DNA from: Clostridiaceae bacterium
GTDB lineage: Bacteria > Bacillota > Clostridia > Saccharofermentanales > Saccharofermentanaceae
NCBI GenBank assembly: GCA_012729635.1
Contig: JAAYCT010000009.1
Span: 1-64,000, forward strand
Reading direction: 5' to 3'
DNA length: 64,000 nt
Positions 1-8,155 of this stretch are shown one piece after another. Made by a program: the position numbers and the translations under genes. The notes under the pieces were generated by a model. It made no database searches. It was not told the DNA's origin and saw nothing but the letters and a program-made list of their open reading frames with translations. How positions within the stretch are numbered: position 1 is the stretch's first letter; every line of letters begins with the position of its first letter.

Positions 1-1
1 A

Positions 2-214
2 TTTATCGGACTTCGCATGCCGCAAGGGGCGCATGAGTACCATCTCCGCTTTGTTCCGAACGGACTTTTGGAAGGCTTCGCAATTACGGTTGCGTTTTTT
101 GTGGCAACACTGGGTTGGGTATATGCGATGAGTCACGGATTTCGGACAAAGAAACGCTCAATCGACAAAGGGAGCAGGAGACGAATGAACGGCGCATCGG
201 AATTCATGGATTAA
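2..214 (+). CDS. C-terminal end of a membrane protein, possibly YfhO family (partial)
   Basis: The reading frame is open from the window edge to a TAA at 212-214, so only the last 70 residues are seen. They hold a short beta-like stretch (GAHEYHLRFVPNGLLEG), then one hydrophobic helix (about ITVAFFVATLGWVYAM), then a basic cytoplasmic-type tail (RTKKRSIDKGSRRR). A surface domain followed by a last membrane helix and a basic tail is how YfhO-type multi-pass proteins, implicated in glycosylation of wall polymers, usually end. That family call rests on the pattern alone. What is firm is that this is the 3' end of an integral membrane protein. Confidence 0.45.
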   Translation, partial: FIGLRMPQGAHEYHLRFVPNGLLEGFAITVAFFVATLGWVYAMSHGFRTKKRSIDKGSRRRMNGASEFMD

Positions 215-278
215 TTGACCCGAATGTATTCCGATTTCCGTCAATCCCGTGGGTTTTGTTACTTTTTGATGGCAAGAC

Positions 279-307
279 TTTATCTATCCGGCCTTTCGGG
301 GTATAAT
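279..307 (+). promoter_or_regulatory. Candidate promoter of the NlpC/P60 gene
   Basis: A perfect TATAAT at 302-307 lies 17 bases after a weak TTTATC (279-284). It is 65 bases upstream of the GTG start at 372 and inside the only intergenic space before that gene. The -10 is strong and the -35 is poor. Confidence 0.35.
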
Positions 308-371
308 CGGAGACAGGATGGGGTATTCTTGAGATATCGTCATTCCCGACTTTCCTTATGATGGAGGTCCT

Positions 372-1658
372 GTGAAGTCATCAATCGATAAAAACAGCGG
401 GCAGACCCGTAATAAGAGAGTTCAGATCGGCCGGATTGTTTTTCGAGTGGGTTCGGCATTGGTCGGTGCGTTGATTATGACCGCGCTTCTGCCGATGTTT
501 CGAGCAGGAAATGCCGTTGATATCGAGCTTCAGATTCCTGAAGGACAGGAGGTATTTGCTACTCAATTTCTCGCTTTATCGAGCGATGAATTGCTTGGCG
601 GCCGTTACTACGAACCCGAGCTCGTACCCGATGATGTCATGCAGGAAATCGATGTTCCGATTGAACCGGAAACGTCGGATAAAGGATCGAACCCCGTTGT
701 AATCAAAAATACATTTGAAATCATCGAACAATTTGACGAGAAAGGAATTCCCGAGGAATTACTCGCTTTGTCGGAATTTGTTTTGGATGATTCGACGGTA
801 TATGTGAGCGCAGGAGAGGCCAACATTCGATCGACACCTTCGGGAGATGCGGAGATTATCGGAATTGTTCACTACTCGGATCGAGTAAAAAGAGTCGGTA
901 TCGGATCTTCGTGGACAAGGATTCAAATGGACGATGTCAGTGAAGGTTACATTCTGTCATCGCTTCTGACGACATCTTTTATCGCAACTCCCACGCCTAC
1001 TCCGTCGCCGACGCCGACACCTTCTCCGACGCCGTCGATCACCGAGCACGCCGCTTCGGGAACCTACTATGCCAAAGGGAAGGTAAATGTTCGATCGGGT
1101 CCGGGCACCCGGTATACTTTATTAAAAACGCTCTCGTTGGGAGATCCGGTTGAAGTAGTCGCGAAGACAAGTAACGGATGGTTTAAATCGGTTCGCGGTA
1201 CTTATGTTTTGGCAAGTCTGGTTTCGTCGACTCCCCCCAGCTCCGGAGGTGGCGGTTCAACACCCACAACCCCAAACGGGCCTACCCCGCCGGATCCAGC
1301 GTCTACCGACTTTGTTACTTATGCGAAATGGTTCATCGGTGTGCCGTACGTATACACGGGGATGTCCACCAGTGGTTTTGACTGCTCCGGATATGTATCC
1401 TACGTATATGCGCATTATTATAAAATCTACCTGCCCCATCAATCCGCGAAAATATCCTTGCTTGGAACCGAGGTTTCTCAATCGGATATCAAGATGGGTG
1501 ACGTTGTCTGTTATGATTACAGCGGGGACGGTGTTGTCGATCATGTTGCACTCTATATCGGAAGCGGAATGATTGTTCATGCCTCAAGCAGGCAGGGAAA
1601 AGTTGTTTTGGCCTATTTTTCGATGAACAGCGTAACAACGATTCGAAGATTCATATAA
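372..1658 (+). CDS. SH3 domain / NlpC-P60 peptidoglycan endopeptidase
   Basis: Exported cell-wall hydrolase of 428 aa. NlpC/P60 enzymes cut D-Glu-diamino-acid bonds in peptide stems. A hydrophobic segment near residues 27-45 after a basic start acts as signal peptide or anchor. Two bacterial SH3 modules follow (about 145-195 and 233-283), separated by a Thr/Pro/Ser linker of TPTP type (about 205-220), and a second Pro-rich linker leads to the C-terminal NlpC/P60 domain. Catalytic Cys338 lies in FDCSGY and His391 in VDHVALYIG, so the enzyme looks active. The start is GTG at 372 with GGAGGT at 363-368. The gene stands alone and converges on the downstream peptidase. The hydrolase class is secure; the exact bond cut is not. 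Confidence 0.9.
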   Translation: MKSSIDKNSGQTRNKRVQIGRIVFRVGSALVGALIMTALLPMFRAGNAVDIELQIPEGQEVFATQFLALSSDELLGGRYYEPELVPDDVMQEIDVPIEPETSDKGSNPVVIKNTFEIIEQFDEKGIPEELLALSEFVLDDSTVYVSAGEANIRSTPSGDAEIIGIVHYSDRVKRVGIGSSWTRIQMDDVSEGYILSSLLTTSFIATPTPTPSPTPTPSPTPSITEHAASGTYYAKGKVNVRSGPGTRYTLLKTLSLGDPVEVVAKTSNGWFKSVRGTYVLASLVSSTPPSSGGGGSTPTTPNGPTPPDPASTDFVTYAKWFIGVPYVYTGMSTSGFDCSGYVSYVYAHYYKIYLPHQSAKISLLGTEVSQSDIKMGDVVCYDYSGDGVVDHVALYIGSGMIVHASSRQGKVVLAYFSMNSVTTIRRFI

Positions 1659-1691
1659 TTTCGTTGAAACAGTGACCCGAAAAGATCTTGA

Positions 1692-1729
1692 AAAATAATC
1701 GCCTGACTCAGATGTGGGTCAGGCGATTG
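1692..1729 (-). terminator. Intrinsic terminator of the M20 peptidase gene
   Basis: A perfect 11-bp stem (AATCGCCTGAC 1698-1708 with GTCAGGCGATT 1719-1729) has a 10-base loop. On the - strand it is followed by ATTTTT, which fits termination of the peptidase gene ending at 1767. The + strand side has only a weak T tract, so it may be a poor terminator for the opposing gene. Confidence 0.7.
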
Positions 1730-1766
1730 ATTTGACAGCGGATATTGAACCGGTTGTTTTTTTGAC

Positions 1767-3110
1767 TTATCTCTCCAATGAAAGACAAAGATTTCGTATC
1801 GCCTCTGAGTACAAATCGATGGATGCAATCGTGGCCGCTTCGGAACAGGACTCGTTTTTTTGATGCATTTTGCTCTCTTCCCAGGGAAAGACAGGCCCGA
1901 AGGCGACAATTCCGGGAATCGATCGGGCGTAGGTTCCTCCTCCGATCGCGATCGGATCGCATGATTGATACGGCAAAGGGATACTTTTTTCGAAAGGGTG
2001 GTCCGCAGAATAAACTTCGGGCAGATGATGCTCATAAGCCTTTCGAAGTGCTCGCAGATAATCATGGTTCGGATCTGTATAAAGAGGGGGAAGGTGGTGG
2101 ATAATTTCTGCCTCAAGACCGAAAACGGAAGCCTTTCGAAAGACTTCCCCGCAAACTGAGTCTCCGTCCGAGAGTACAGGATATCGTATATCCAGGCCTA
2201 CGATTGACTCCTCCTTATTGATTCGAAGAATTCCGTTGTTAATCGTCAGTGATCCGGAAATGTCTGCCGGGGCACAACCGACCAGCGGATCGTTTCCGAT
2301 TTCCGCCATCAGATTTCTCCGTATAAACGAAAGAGCAGGTATTTCATCCGCGAAATCGTTCGGAATCAATGAGATGGCTTTATAAATCGCGTTCTCGCCT
2401 TTTTCGGGGGTGGAGGCGTGCGCAGGCGTACCGACGGCACTGAATTGAAGCGATGTTGCGGTGTTTTTGATGGAGCATGAGGAGGGGACAACGTTGTATG
2501 CGTCTCCGCCGACCGCTTCCAGAAGCGATGAACCGGGGCCGCGTAACCTTATTTGTAAAAGACCTTTTTCCGCGAAAATCGCAGGAAAGGATGCGTCCGG
2601 GGTAAAACCTGCTTCCGGCAACTCTTCATTGGCCACATAATGATCCATGCAGGAACAGCCGTGCTCCTCATCCAATCCGAAAATCAGGCGAATCCTGCAC
2701 GTCGGCTGATATCCGCTTTCGCGAAGTCGGAGCAGAGAGAACAGGGAAGACACCGCGGGTCCCTTGTTATCCGTCACACCCCGACCCATGAGAAGGCCGT
2801 TTTTGCGCGTCAGTGTAAAGGGATCGTTTTCCCATCCTTCTCCGGGCGGTACGATGTCCAGATGACATACAACGGCAATCATTTTTTTACCGCTGCCCCA
2901 TTGAGCGTATCCGACCCGATTATCCATATTTTTCACCCAAAGACCATTTTGCTCGCAAATGCTCAGCATGTAATTCAGCGCCTCGGATGTATGTATTCCG
3001 TAGGGGGCACCGGGTTTCGGATCACTTTTGATACTCGGAATCGAAATTAAGTCCGAAAGAACACGGATATAGTCATCCGTGCAATCCGGGCGAATCGTAT
3101 TACAACGCAT
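1767..3110 (-). CDS. M20 family metallopeptidase, dipeptidase PepV/Sapep-like
   Basis: Cytosolic two-zinc dipeptidase of 447 aa, close to the usual 450-470 aa of PepV-type enzymes, which split dipeptides during nitrogen nutrition. Metal and catalytic motifs are in place: His83 and Asp85 in CHLDIVPPG, Asp114 in GRGVTDNKGP, and the Glu148-Glu149 pair in FGLDEEHGC. The lid-type insert expected of PepV follows. There is no signal peptide. The ATG at 3108-3110 is preceded by GGAGG about 8 bases upstream. It is a single gene transcribed towards the NlpC/P60 gene, with its own hairpin terminator. The family is secure; substrate preference is inferred. Confidence 0.9.
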   Translation of the reverse strand: MRCNTIRPDCTDDYIRVLSDLISIPSIKSDPKPGAPYGIHTSEALNYMLSICEQNGLWVKNMDNRVGYAQWGSGKKMIAVVCHLDIVPPGEGWENDPFTLTRKNGLLMGRGVTDNKGPAVSSLFSLLRLRESGYQPTCRIRLIFGLDEEHGCSCMDHYVANEELPEAGFTPDASFPAIFAEKGLLQIRLRGPGSSLLEAVGGDAYNVVPSSCSIKNTATSLQFSAVGTPAHASTPEKGENAIYKAISLIPNDFADEIPALSFIRRNLMAEIGNDPLVGCAPADISGSLTINNGILRINKEESIVGLDIRYPVLSDGDSVCGEVFRKASVFGLEAEIIHHLPPLYTDPNHDYLRALRKAYEHHLPEVYSADHPFEKSIPLPYQSCDPIAIGGGTYARSIPGIVAFGPVFPWEESKMHQKNESCSEAATIASIDLYSEAIRNLCLSLER

Positions 3111-3139
3111 ATTTATCCTCCGTCCAATATTTGCGCCTC

Positions 3140-3148
3140 ATTATATCA
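3140..3148 (-). promoter_or_regulatory. Extended -10 promoter element for the M20 peptidase
   Basis: Read on the - strand this is TGATATAAT, a perfect -10 with the TGn extension, about 30 bases before the start codon. No good -35 is visible, which extended -10 promoters tolerate. Confidence 0.4.
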
Positions 3149-3209
3149 CGAATCATCATTTTTCTTCGGGCAGGAAGACGATTCACATGCTTTTTTGAAT
3201 GGGCTCCCC

Positions 3210-3238
3210 TTGATTAATGAAACTTCTCGTGTTAGTAT
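3210..3238 (+). promoter_or_regulatory. Promoter of the rpsB-tsf operon
   Basis: TTGATT (3210-3215), a 17-base spacer and TAGTAT (3233-3238) resemble a sigma-70/sigma-A promoter. It lies about 90 bases before rpsB, leaving a leader of about 80 bases. Confidence 0.55.
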
Positions 3239-3255
3239 CGAAAGGCTAAAAAACA

Positions 3256-3301
3256 CACGAGGCAGTCCTTTTGTGCCGAAAGGCTCGGTTTAGCACTCGT
3301 G
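3256..3301 (+). promoter_or_regulatory. Structured rpsB leader (possible autoregulatory RNA)
   Basis: A 6-bp stem CACGAG (3256-3261) with CTCGTG (3296-3301) closes a structure containing a GCC-GAAA-GGC hairpin with a GNRA tetraloop (3275-3284). It sits between the promoter and the ribosome binding site of rpsB. Ribosomal protein operons are often controlled by leader RNAs that bind the protein product. Whether S2 binds here is inference. Confidence 0.4.
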
Positions 3302-3325
3302 GAAGGAAAACAGGAGGTTTATATT

Positions 3326-4126
3326 ATGCCGGTTATTTCTATGAAACAGCTCCTTGAAGCAGGTGTTCATTTCGGACACCAGACACGCCGTTGGAATCCC
3401 AAGATGGCGGAGTATATCTACACGGAGCGTAACGGAATCCACATTATCGATCTACAGAAAACGGTTCGTAAGGCGGATGAGGCTTATATGTTTATTCGCC
3501 AAGCCGCAATGGACGGAGGATACATTCTTTTCGTCGGAACCAAAAAGCAGGCGCAGGACTCCATTGCTGATGAGGCCTTGCGGTGCGGGATGTTTTTCAT
3601 TAACAACCGCTGGCTTGGCGGTACATTAACGAACTTTACAACGATTAGAAGAAGAATCGGACGATTGAATGAATTGCGCAGGATGGCCGAGGACGGTTCC
3701 TTCGAACTGCGCACGAAAAAAGAAGTGGCGAAGCTTAAGTTGGAATCCGAAAAACTTGAAAAGAACCTGGGCGGCATTCAGGCAATGAATCGTCTCCCGG
3801 CCGTTCTCTTCGTGGTTGATATCAAGAAAGAGCACTTGGCTGTTGCCGAGGCAAGAAGATTGGGTATTCCCGTTGTTGCGATCGTTGATACGAATTGTGA
3901 TCCCGAAGAAGTGGATTATGTGATTCCCGGTAACGATGATGCGATTCGTGCGGTCAAGCTGATCGCAGGTCGTATGGCAGATGCCGTTATTGAAGCGAAG
4001 CAGGGAGAACAGCTCGATGAAGGATCCGATTCGGCACAGGACGCCGAGCCCGAGATTACGGGTGAGGAATCCGAAGTTCCGGCGGAATTCACCGAAACCG
4101 TTACGGAGACTGCTGAAGAAGCGTAA
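3326..4126 (+). CDS. rpsB: 30S ribosomal protein S2
   Basis: Small-subunit protein of 266 aa. The N-terminus [20 protein letters not shown] and the FVGTKKQAQ and [12 protein letters not shown] segments are diagnostic. The last 35 or so residues are an acidic Glu/Asp-rich extension beyond the conserved core. The ATG at 3326 is chosen over a GTG at 3299 because AGGAGG (3312-3317) lies 8 bases before it and family alignment starts at this Met. It is followed by tsf 47 bases downstream, the classic rpsB-tsf pair, and is preceded by a promoter and a folded leader. Confidence 0.98.
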   Translation: MPVISMKQLLEAGVHFGHQTRRWNPKMAEYIYTERNGIHIIDLQKTVRKADEAYMFIRQAAMDGGYILFVGTKKQAQDSIADEALRCGMFFINNRWLGGTLTNFTTIRRRIGRLNELRRMAEDGSFELRTKKEVAKLKLESEKLEKNLGGIQAMNRLPAVLFVVDIKKEHLAVAEARRLGIPVVAIVDTNCDPEEVDYVIPGNDDAIRAVKLIAGRMADAVIEAKQGEQLDEGSDSAQDAEPEITGEESEVPAEFTETVTETAEEA

Positions 4127-4173
4127 GTATCTATCATGACCGTCCGTTTGGGACAAACAGGGAGGATATATAA

Positions 4174-4827
4174 ATGGTTGAGATTTCTGCATCACAGGTC
4201 AAAGAACTTCGTGAGATTACGGGTTCGGGAATTATGGACTGCAAAAGAGCACTTCAGGAAAGTGAAGGAAATGTCGAAAAAGCGGTAGCTTGGCTTCGGG
4301 AGAAAGGGATTGCTTCCGCCGCAAAAAAAGCCGGCAGAATAGCGGCTGAGGGTATCGTTGACTCGTATATCCATGCCGGCGGAAGAATCGGCGTTCTCGT
4401 TGAGGTTAATATCGAGACGGATTTTGCGGCAAAAAACGAGATGTTCCGCTCCTTTGTTCACGATCTCGGACTTCAGATTGCCGCCGCAAACCCGAAATGG
4501 GTATCCAGAGAGGATGTTCCCGATTCCGAAATCGAAAAGGAAAAGGAAATCATTCGAAATAAAGCACTGAACGACGGTAAGCCGGAAAAGATACTGGACA
4601 AGATTGTAGAGGGATCCATCGCGAAGTTCTTTAAGGACAATTGTCTGCTGGAGCAGGAATTTGTTAAGGACGATTCGAAAACCGTCGAAGTTCTTCTTAA
4701 GGAGATGATTTCGTCCATTGGCGAGAATATTTCCATTCGTCGCTTTACCCGCTATGAGATGGGAGAGGGACTTGCCAAAAAAGAGGACAATTTTGCGCAA
4801 GAGGTCATGAGCCAGATTCATACGTGA
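4174..4827 (+). CDS. tsf: Elongation factor Ts
   Basis: Guanine nucleotide exchange factor for EF-Tu, 217 aa. This is the short form of the family (about 200-220 aa rather than about 290 in Escherichia coli). The UBA-like N-terminal motif [19 protein letters not shown] and the [11 protein letters not shown] exchange motif are clear. The ATG at 4174 follows GGGAGG. It is cotranscribed with rpsB, and a strong hairpin terminator lies about 85 bases after the stop. Confidence 0.97.
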   Translation: MVEISASQVKELREITGSGIMDCKRALQESEGNVEKAVAWLREKGIASAAKKAGRIAAEGIVDSYIHAGGRIGVLVEVNIETDFAAKNEMFRSFVHDLGLQIAAANPKWVSREDVPDSEIEKEKEIIRNKALNDGKPEKILDKIVEGSIAKFFKDNCLLEQEFVKDDSKTVEVLLKEMISSIGENISIRRFTRYEMGEGLAKKEDNFAQEVMSQIHT

Positions 4828-4910
4828 TCGGATTTCCCGATCCGATCGTAACGCAAAAAATCGAATCGCTCGGGCTTTTTTCTTTCCGATTGAATGGCAA
4901 TCAAAAAACC

Positions 4911-4947
4911 AAGTCGTCACGAAATATTTGTGGCGACTTTTTTTTAT
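4911..4947 (+). terminator. Intrinsic terminator after rpsB-tsf
   Basis: AAGTCGTCAC (4911-4920) pairs with GTGGCGACTT (4930-4939) with one G-T pair and is followed by a run of eight T. It cleanly separates rpsB-tsf from pyrH. Confidence 0.85.
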
Positions 4948-5002
4948 CGGGATTAACGTATAGAATATAAGAGGCTTGAGAAGAAATTCGGGAGGTAATC
5001 AG

Positions 5003-5710
5003 ATGGATAAACCGGTATACAACAGGATTCTGTTGAAAGTCAGCGGCGAGGCCCTGGCCGGAGAAAAAAAGTTCGGTATCGATGATACGGTATTGAAGAG
5101 TATGAGTCAGATGATCAAAAAAGTATCCGATACCGGTGTCGAGGTTGCTATCGTAGTAGGCGGCGGTAACTTTTGGAGAGGACGAACGAGCGGAATGATG
5201 GATCGAGTAACTGCCGATCACATCGGAATGCTCGCCACCTTGATGAATTCTCTGGCACTTTCGGATGCGCTCGAACAAGTCGGGGTGATTACTCGTGTCC
5301 TTTCCGCGGTGGAGGTCCGTCAGATGGCGGAACCGTATATCCGGAAACGAGCGATTCGCCATTTGGAAAAAAAGAGAGTGGTTATATTTGCTTGCGGTAC
5401 CGGCAATCCCTTCTTTTCGACGGATACGGGCGCTGCGTTGCGGGCGGCCGAAATCGAGGCGGACATTTTCTGCAAAGCGACCATGGTCGACGGTGTGTAT
5501 GATAAGGATCCGAACAAGTTTCCGGACGCGCGGCGTTATGATAAGGTCACGCATAATGATATTCTGAAGTTCGATCTGAAGGTTATGGACGCGACCGCAG
5601 CGGCTCTTTGTCGCGATAATCATACGGCTATCATGGTTTTTTCAATGGAGGATCCCGAGAATATTTACCGAATCGTTTTCGGAGAAAACATCGGAACGCT
5701 CGTGCAATAA
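5003..5710 (+). CDS. pyrH: UMP kinase
   Basis: Phosphorylates UMP to UDP, 235 aa. It has the bacterial amino-acid-kinase fold: [11 protein letters not shown] at the N-terminus, [11 protein letters not shown] in the phosphate-binding region, and late [11 protein letters not shown]. The ATG at 5003 is chosen over an upstream TTG (4976) because GGGAGGT (4990-4996) has correct spacing and the family begins at this point. It heads the pyrH-frr pair, with frr 31 bases downstream. An AT-rich TATAGAATATAAG around 4960-4972 may hold the -10, but no clear -35 was found. Confidence 0.97.
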   Translation: MDKPVYNRILLKVSGEALAGEKKFGIDDTVLKSMSQMIKKVSDTGVEVAIVVGGGNFWRGRTSGMMDRVTADHIGMLATLMNSLALSDALEQVGVITRVLSAVEVRQMAEPYIRKRAIRHLEKKRVVIFACGTGNPFFSTDTGAALRAAEIEADIFCKATMVDGVYDKDPNKFPDARRYDKVTHNDILKFDLKVMDATAAALCRDNHTAIMVFSMEDPENIYRIVFGENIGTLVQ

Positions 5711-5741
5711 ACGAAGCAACACATGGAACGGAGGTACAAGT

Positions 5742-6308
5742 ATGCAAACGATTAGCAAGGAAGAATACGACCAATATGAAGAGCGGATGAAAAAGACGCT
5801 CAAGAATTTGGGCGAGAATTTTAATGCCCTTCGGGCGGGTCGTGCCAATCCGCATGTTTTGGATCGGATTACGGTGGATTACTACGGGGTTCCTTCCCAG
5901 CTCAACACCGTAGCGAATATTCAGGTTCCCGAGCCGAGAATGATTACCATTACGCCATGGGACTCATCAATGCTTCGAGATATTGAACGCGCGATTCAGG
6001 CTTCCGATTTGGGAATTAATCCTTCGAATGACGGGAAAACAATTCGTCTATTGTTCCCGATCCTGTCGGAAGAAAGAAGAAAAGACCTCGTAAAAAATGT
6101 GCATTCATTCGGCGAAGAAGCGAAAATTGCGCTTCGAAATATTCGAAGAGACGGTATTGATAAATATCGTTCCCTGAATAAAAAGAAGGAATTGACGGAC
6201 GATGATCTGCACGAGTTCGAGGACGAAATTCAGAAGCGAACCGACAAATACGTAAAAGAAGTGGATACGATGTGTGCGGACAAAGAAAAGGATCTGATGG
6301 AGATCTGA
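5742..6308 (+). CDS. frr: Ribosome recycling factor
   Basis: Splits post-termination ribosomes together with EF-G. At 188 aa it is standard length. Typical RRF segments are LRAGRANPHVLDRI and PILSEERRKDLVK, with the coiled helical domain at both ends. ATG at 5742 with GGAGGT about 8 bases upstream. Followed at once by a GC-rich terminator before uppS. Confidence 0.97.
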   Translation: MQTISKEEYDQYEERMKKTLKNLGENFNALRAGRANPHVLDRITVDYYGVPSQLNTVANIQVPEPRMITITPWDSSMLRDIERAIQASDLGINPSNDGKTIRLLFPILSEERRKDLVKNVHSFGEEAKIALRNIRRDGIDKYRSLNKKKELTDDDLHEFEDEIQKRTDKYVKEVDTMCADKEKDLMEI

Positions 6309-6334
6309 TAAACTCCACATGTGCCGGCTGACTC

Positions 6335-6360
6335 GGCGGGCCGGAGCGGCCCGCCTTTTT
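6335..6360 (+). terminator. Intrinsic terminator between frr and uppS
   Basis: A perfect 8-bp GC-only stem (GGCGGGCC 6335-6342 with GGCCCGCC 6348-6355), loop GGAGC, then five T. It lies 22 bases before the uppS start, so uppS is likely expressed by readthrough or from a promoter not recognised here. Confidence 0.85.
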
Positions 6361-6382
6361 CAAAGAATCGGAGCGAGTATTT

Positions 6383-7270
6383 ATGGGAAAAGGCAAGAAG
6401 CCTTACGGTCTTGCTGCGCGAGTTAAGAATTGGATAGATCGATTCTTCAAAAAAGGGAGTCGAGTTTCTTTGGTGTCCGAATCCGAAAATGTGATCGTTG
6501 CCCCGAAGCATTTGGCCGTTATTATGGATGGAAACGGGAGATGGGCGGCCGGCAAGGGGCTTCCCCGATCCGCGGGACACCGTATGGGTGCGGAAAATCT
6601 TAAGACCCTTTGCCGAAACTGCGGCAAGTATGGTGTCCGGTTTGTAACGGTGTATGCCTTTTCGACCGAAAATTGGTCGAGACCCGAAAAAGAAATCCGG
6701 AATTTAATGGATTTGTTTGTCGAGTTTTTTAATAAATACGATGCTGAGTTGGAAAAAGAGGGGATTCGTGTCCGTTTTTCCGGCGATATCGAGGCTTTAC
6801 CGGAGCGGATACGAAAGGTCTGTGTAATTGCAGAAGAAAGATCGGTCAATCGAAAGAAAATGGATTTGATTATCGCAATGAATTACGGCGGCAGACATGA
6901 GATCGTACAAGCATGTCAACGCATTGCGAAATGCGTTGCAAACGGACAGATTCAACCCTCCGAAATTTCGGAACAAATGATACGGGAGCACTTGTATCTT
7001 CCCGATGTTCCGGATCCCGATCTGGTCATTCGACCGAGCGGTGAGCAAAGGCTCTCCAATTTTCTTCTATGGGAAAGCGCATATTCCGAAATGTGGTTTT
7101 CAGACACCCTATGGCCGGATTTTGATCTGAATGACCTGGAAGAGGCTTTTATTGCATACTCGAAAAGGGATCGCCGCTTCGGAGGTCTTTCGCAAAATGA
7201 CAGCGGCGCTCAAATAATCGGTTCAAAAGAAAAGACGGAGGTCAGCTTAGACCGGGACGGGTCGGTCTAG
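6383..7270 (+). CDS. uppS: Isoprenyl transferase (undecaprenyl diphosphate synthase)
   Basis: Cis-prenyltransferase that makes the C55 carrier lipid for peptidoglycan and teichoic acids; 295 aa against about 240-260 usual. Catalytic Asp is in MDGNGRWA, and the substrate motif RPSGEQRLSNFLLWESAYSE is present. The extra length is a basic N-terminal segment of about 45 residues (KGKKPYGLAARVKNWIDRFF) that could lie on the membrane. ATG at 6383 with GGAGCGAG upstream; a later start is possible but has no better ribosome site. First of a lipid/isoprenoid run with cdsA 21 bases on. Confidence 0.95.
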   Translation: MGKGKKPYGLAARVKNWIDRFFKKGSRVSLVSESENVIVAPKHLAVIMDGNGRWAAGKGLPRSAGHRMGAENLKTLCRNCGKYGVRFVTVYAFSTENWSRPEKEIRNLMDLFVEFFNKYDAELEKEGIRVRFSGDIEALPERIRKVCVIAEERSVNRKKMDLIIAMNYGGRHEIVQACQRIAKCVANGQIQPSEISEQMIREHLYLPDVPDPDLVIRPSGEQRLSNFLLWESAYSEMWFSDTLWPDFDLNDLEEAFIAYSKRDRRFGGLSQNDSGAQIIGSKEKTEVSLDRDGSV

Positions 7271-7291
7271 GCGCCCGAAGGGAATGGAATT

Positions 7292-8143
7292 ATGAAACAG
7301 CGAATTATTACAGGGATACTCTTTACAATGGTCATTCTGGCCTTTGTGATACCCGGATATTATTTCCGTTGGATAACGATTGCGCTGACGATCCTGGTCA
7401 GTATCATAACGGCATATGAAATGGGGAAAACACTCGAAGCAAAGGGAATACGATATGCCCGGTCGTTACTTTATATCGGTGCTTCTTTCTCGTTTATCCC
7501 CGTTTTTCTGTTTCCACTTGTAGATACGGCATACACGGTTTTTACCGTATATGCTTTGTTTTCTCTGATGTACTCGATGATTTCCATTATTCTGCCTGCC
7601 TTGTTTCATGCTTCCGATGGCAGGATTACCGATGGAGTGGCATCGTCGGTGTCTGCGCTGTATATATCTTTTCCCATGGCTTGCGCGAATACAATGCTCC
7701 TTTTTGTCCGGGACGGGTGGTTGTTCTTTGCGCTTGGCTTGTTTTCTCCTTGGATTTCGGATGTTTTTGCGTATTTTACCGGCGTTTTTTTGGGAAAACA
7801 CAAAATTGTTCCGCATATCAGCCCCAAAAAAACGTGGGAAGGCTGTGTGGGCGGCGCGGTCGGGACCGCTGCGATCGTCGCAGTGTTTTTTTCGATTGTG
7901 ATCTTTCCGAATTTTGAATCCAGACTGTCTTTTTCCGGATTTTTAATCGCCTCTGTTTGCGTCGGAATTTTGCTTTCTGTGGTATCTCAATTTGGTGACT
8001 GGACCGCGTCCGCGATCAAGCGTTGGGCCGGTATTAAGGATTTCGGATCCATGCTTCCCGGACATGGAGGCTTGCTGGATCGATTTGATAGTGCGTTTTT
8101 CACTTTGCCGGTTGCTTTTGTGTTCGGTCTTTTGTTGGTGTAA
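7292..8143 (+). CDS. cdsA: Phosphatidate cytidylyltransferase
   Basis: Integral membrane enzyme of 283 aa making CDP-diacylglycerol from phosphatidic acid and CTP, the branch point to all phospholipids. Several hydrophobic helices span most of its length. The CDS signature is seen in SPKKTWEGCVGG and the C-terminal SQFGDWTASAIKR followed by LPGHGGLLDRFDS. ATG at 7292. It lies between uppS and dxr with short gaps, as in most Bacillota. Confidence 0.96.
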   Translation: MKQRIITGILFTMVILAFVIPGYYFRWITIALTILVSIITAYEMGKTLEAKGIRYARSLLYIGASFSFIPVFLFPLVDTAYTVFTVYALFSLMYSMISIILPALFHASDGRITDGVASSVSALYISFPMACANTMLLFVRDGWLFFALGLFSPWISDVFAYFTGVFLGKHKIVPHISPKKTWEGCVGGAVGTAAIVAVFFSIVIFPNFESRLSFSGFLIASVCVGILLSVVSQFGDWTASAIKRWAGIKDFGSMLPGHGGLLDRFDSAFFTLPVAFVFGLLLV

Positions 8144-8155
8144 CGGAGTATAGGA

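Noticed and set aside
4192-4920. - strand frame of 242 codons opposite tsf
   Set aside because: EF-Ts is certain on the + strand, and the antisense peptide looks random in composition.
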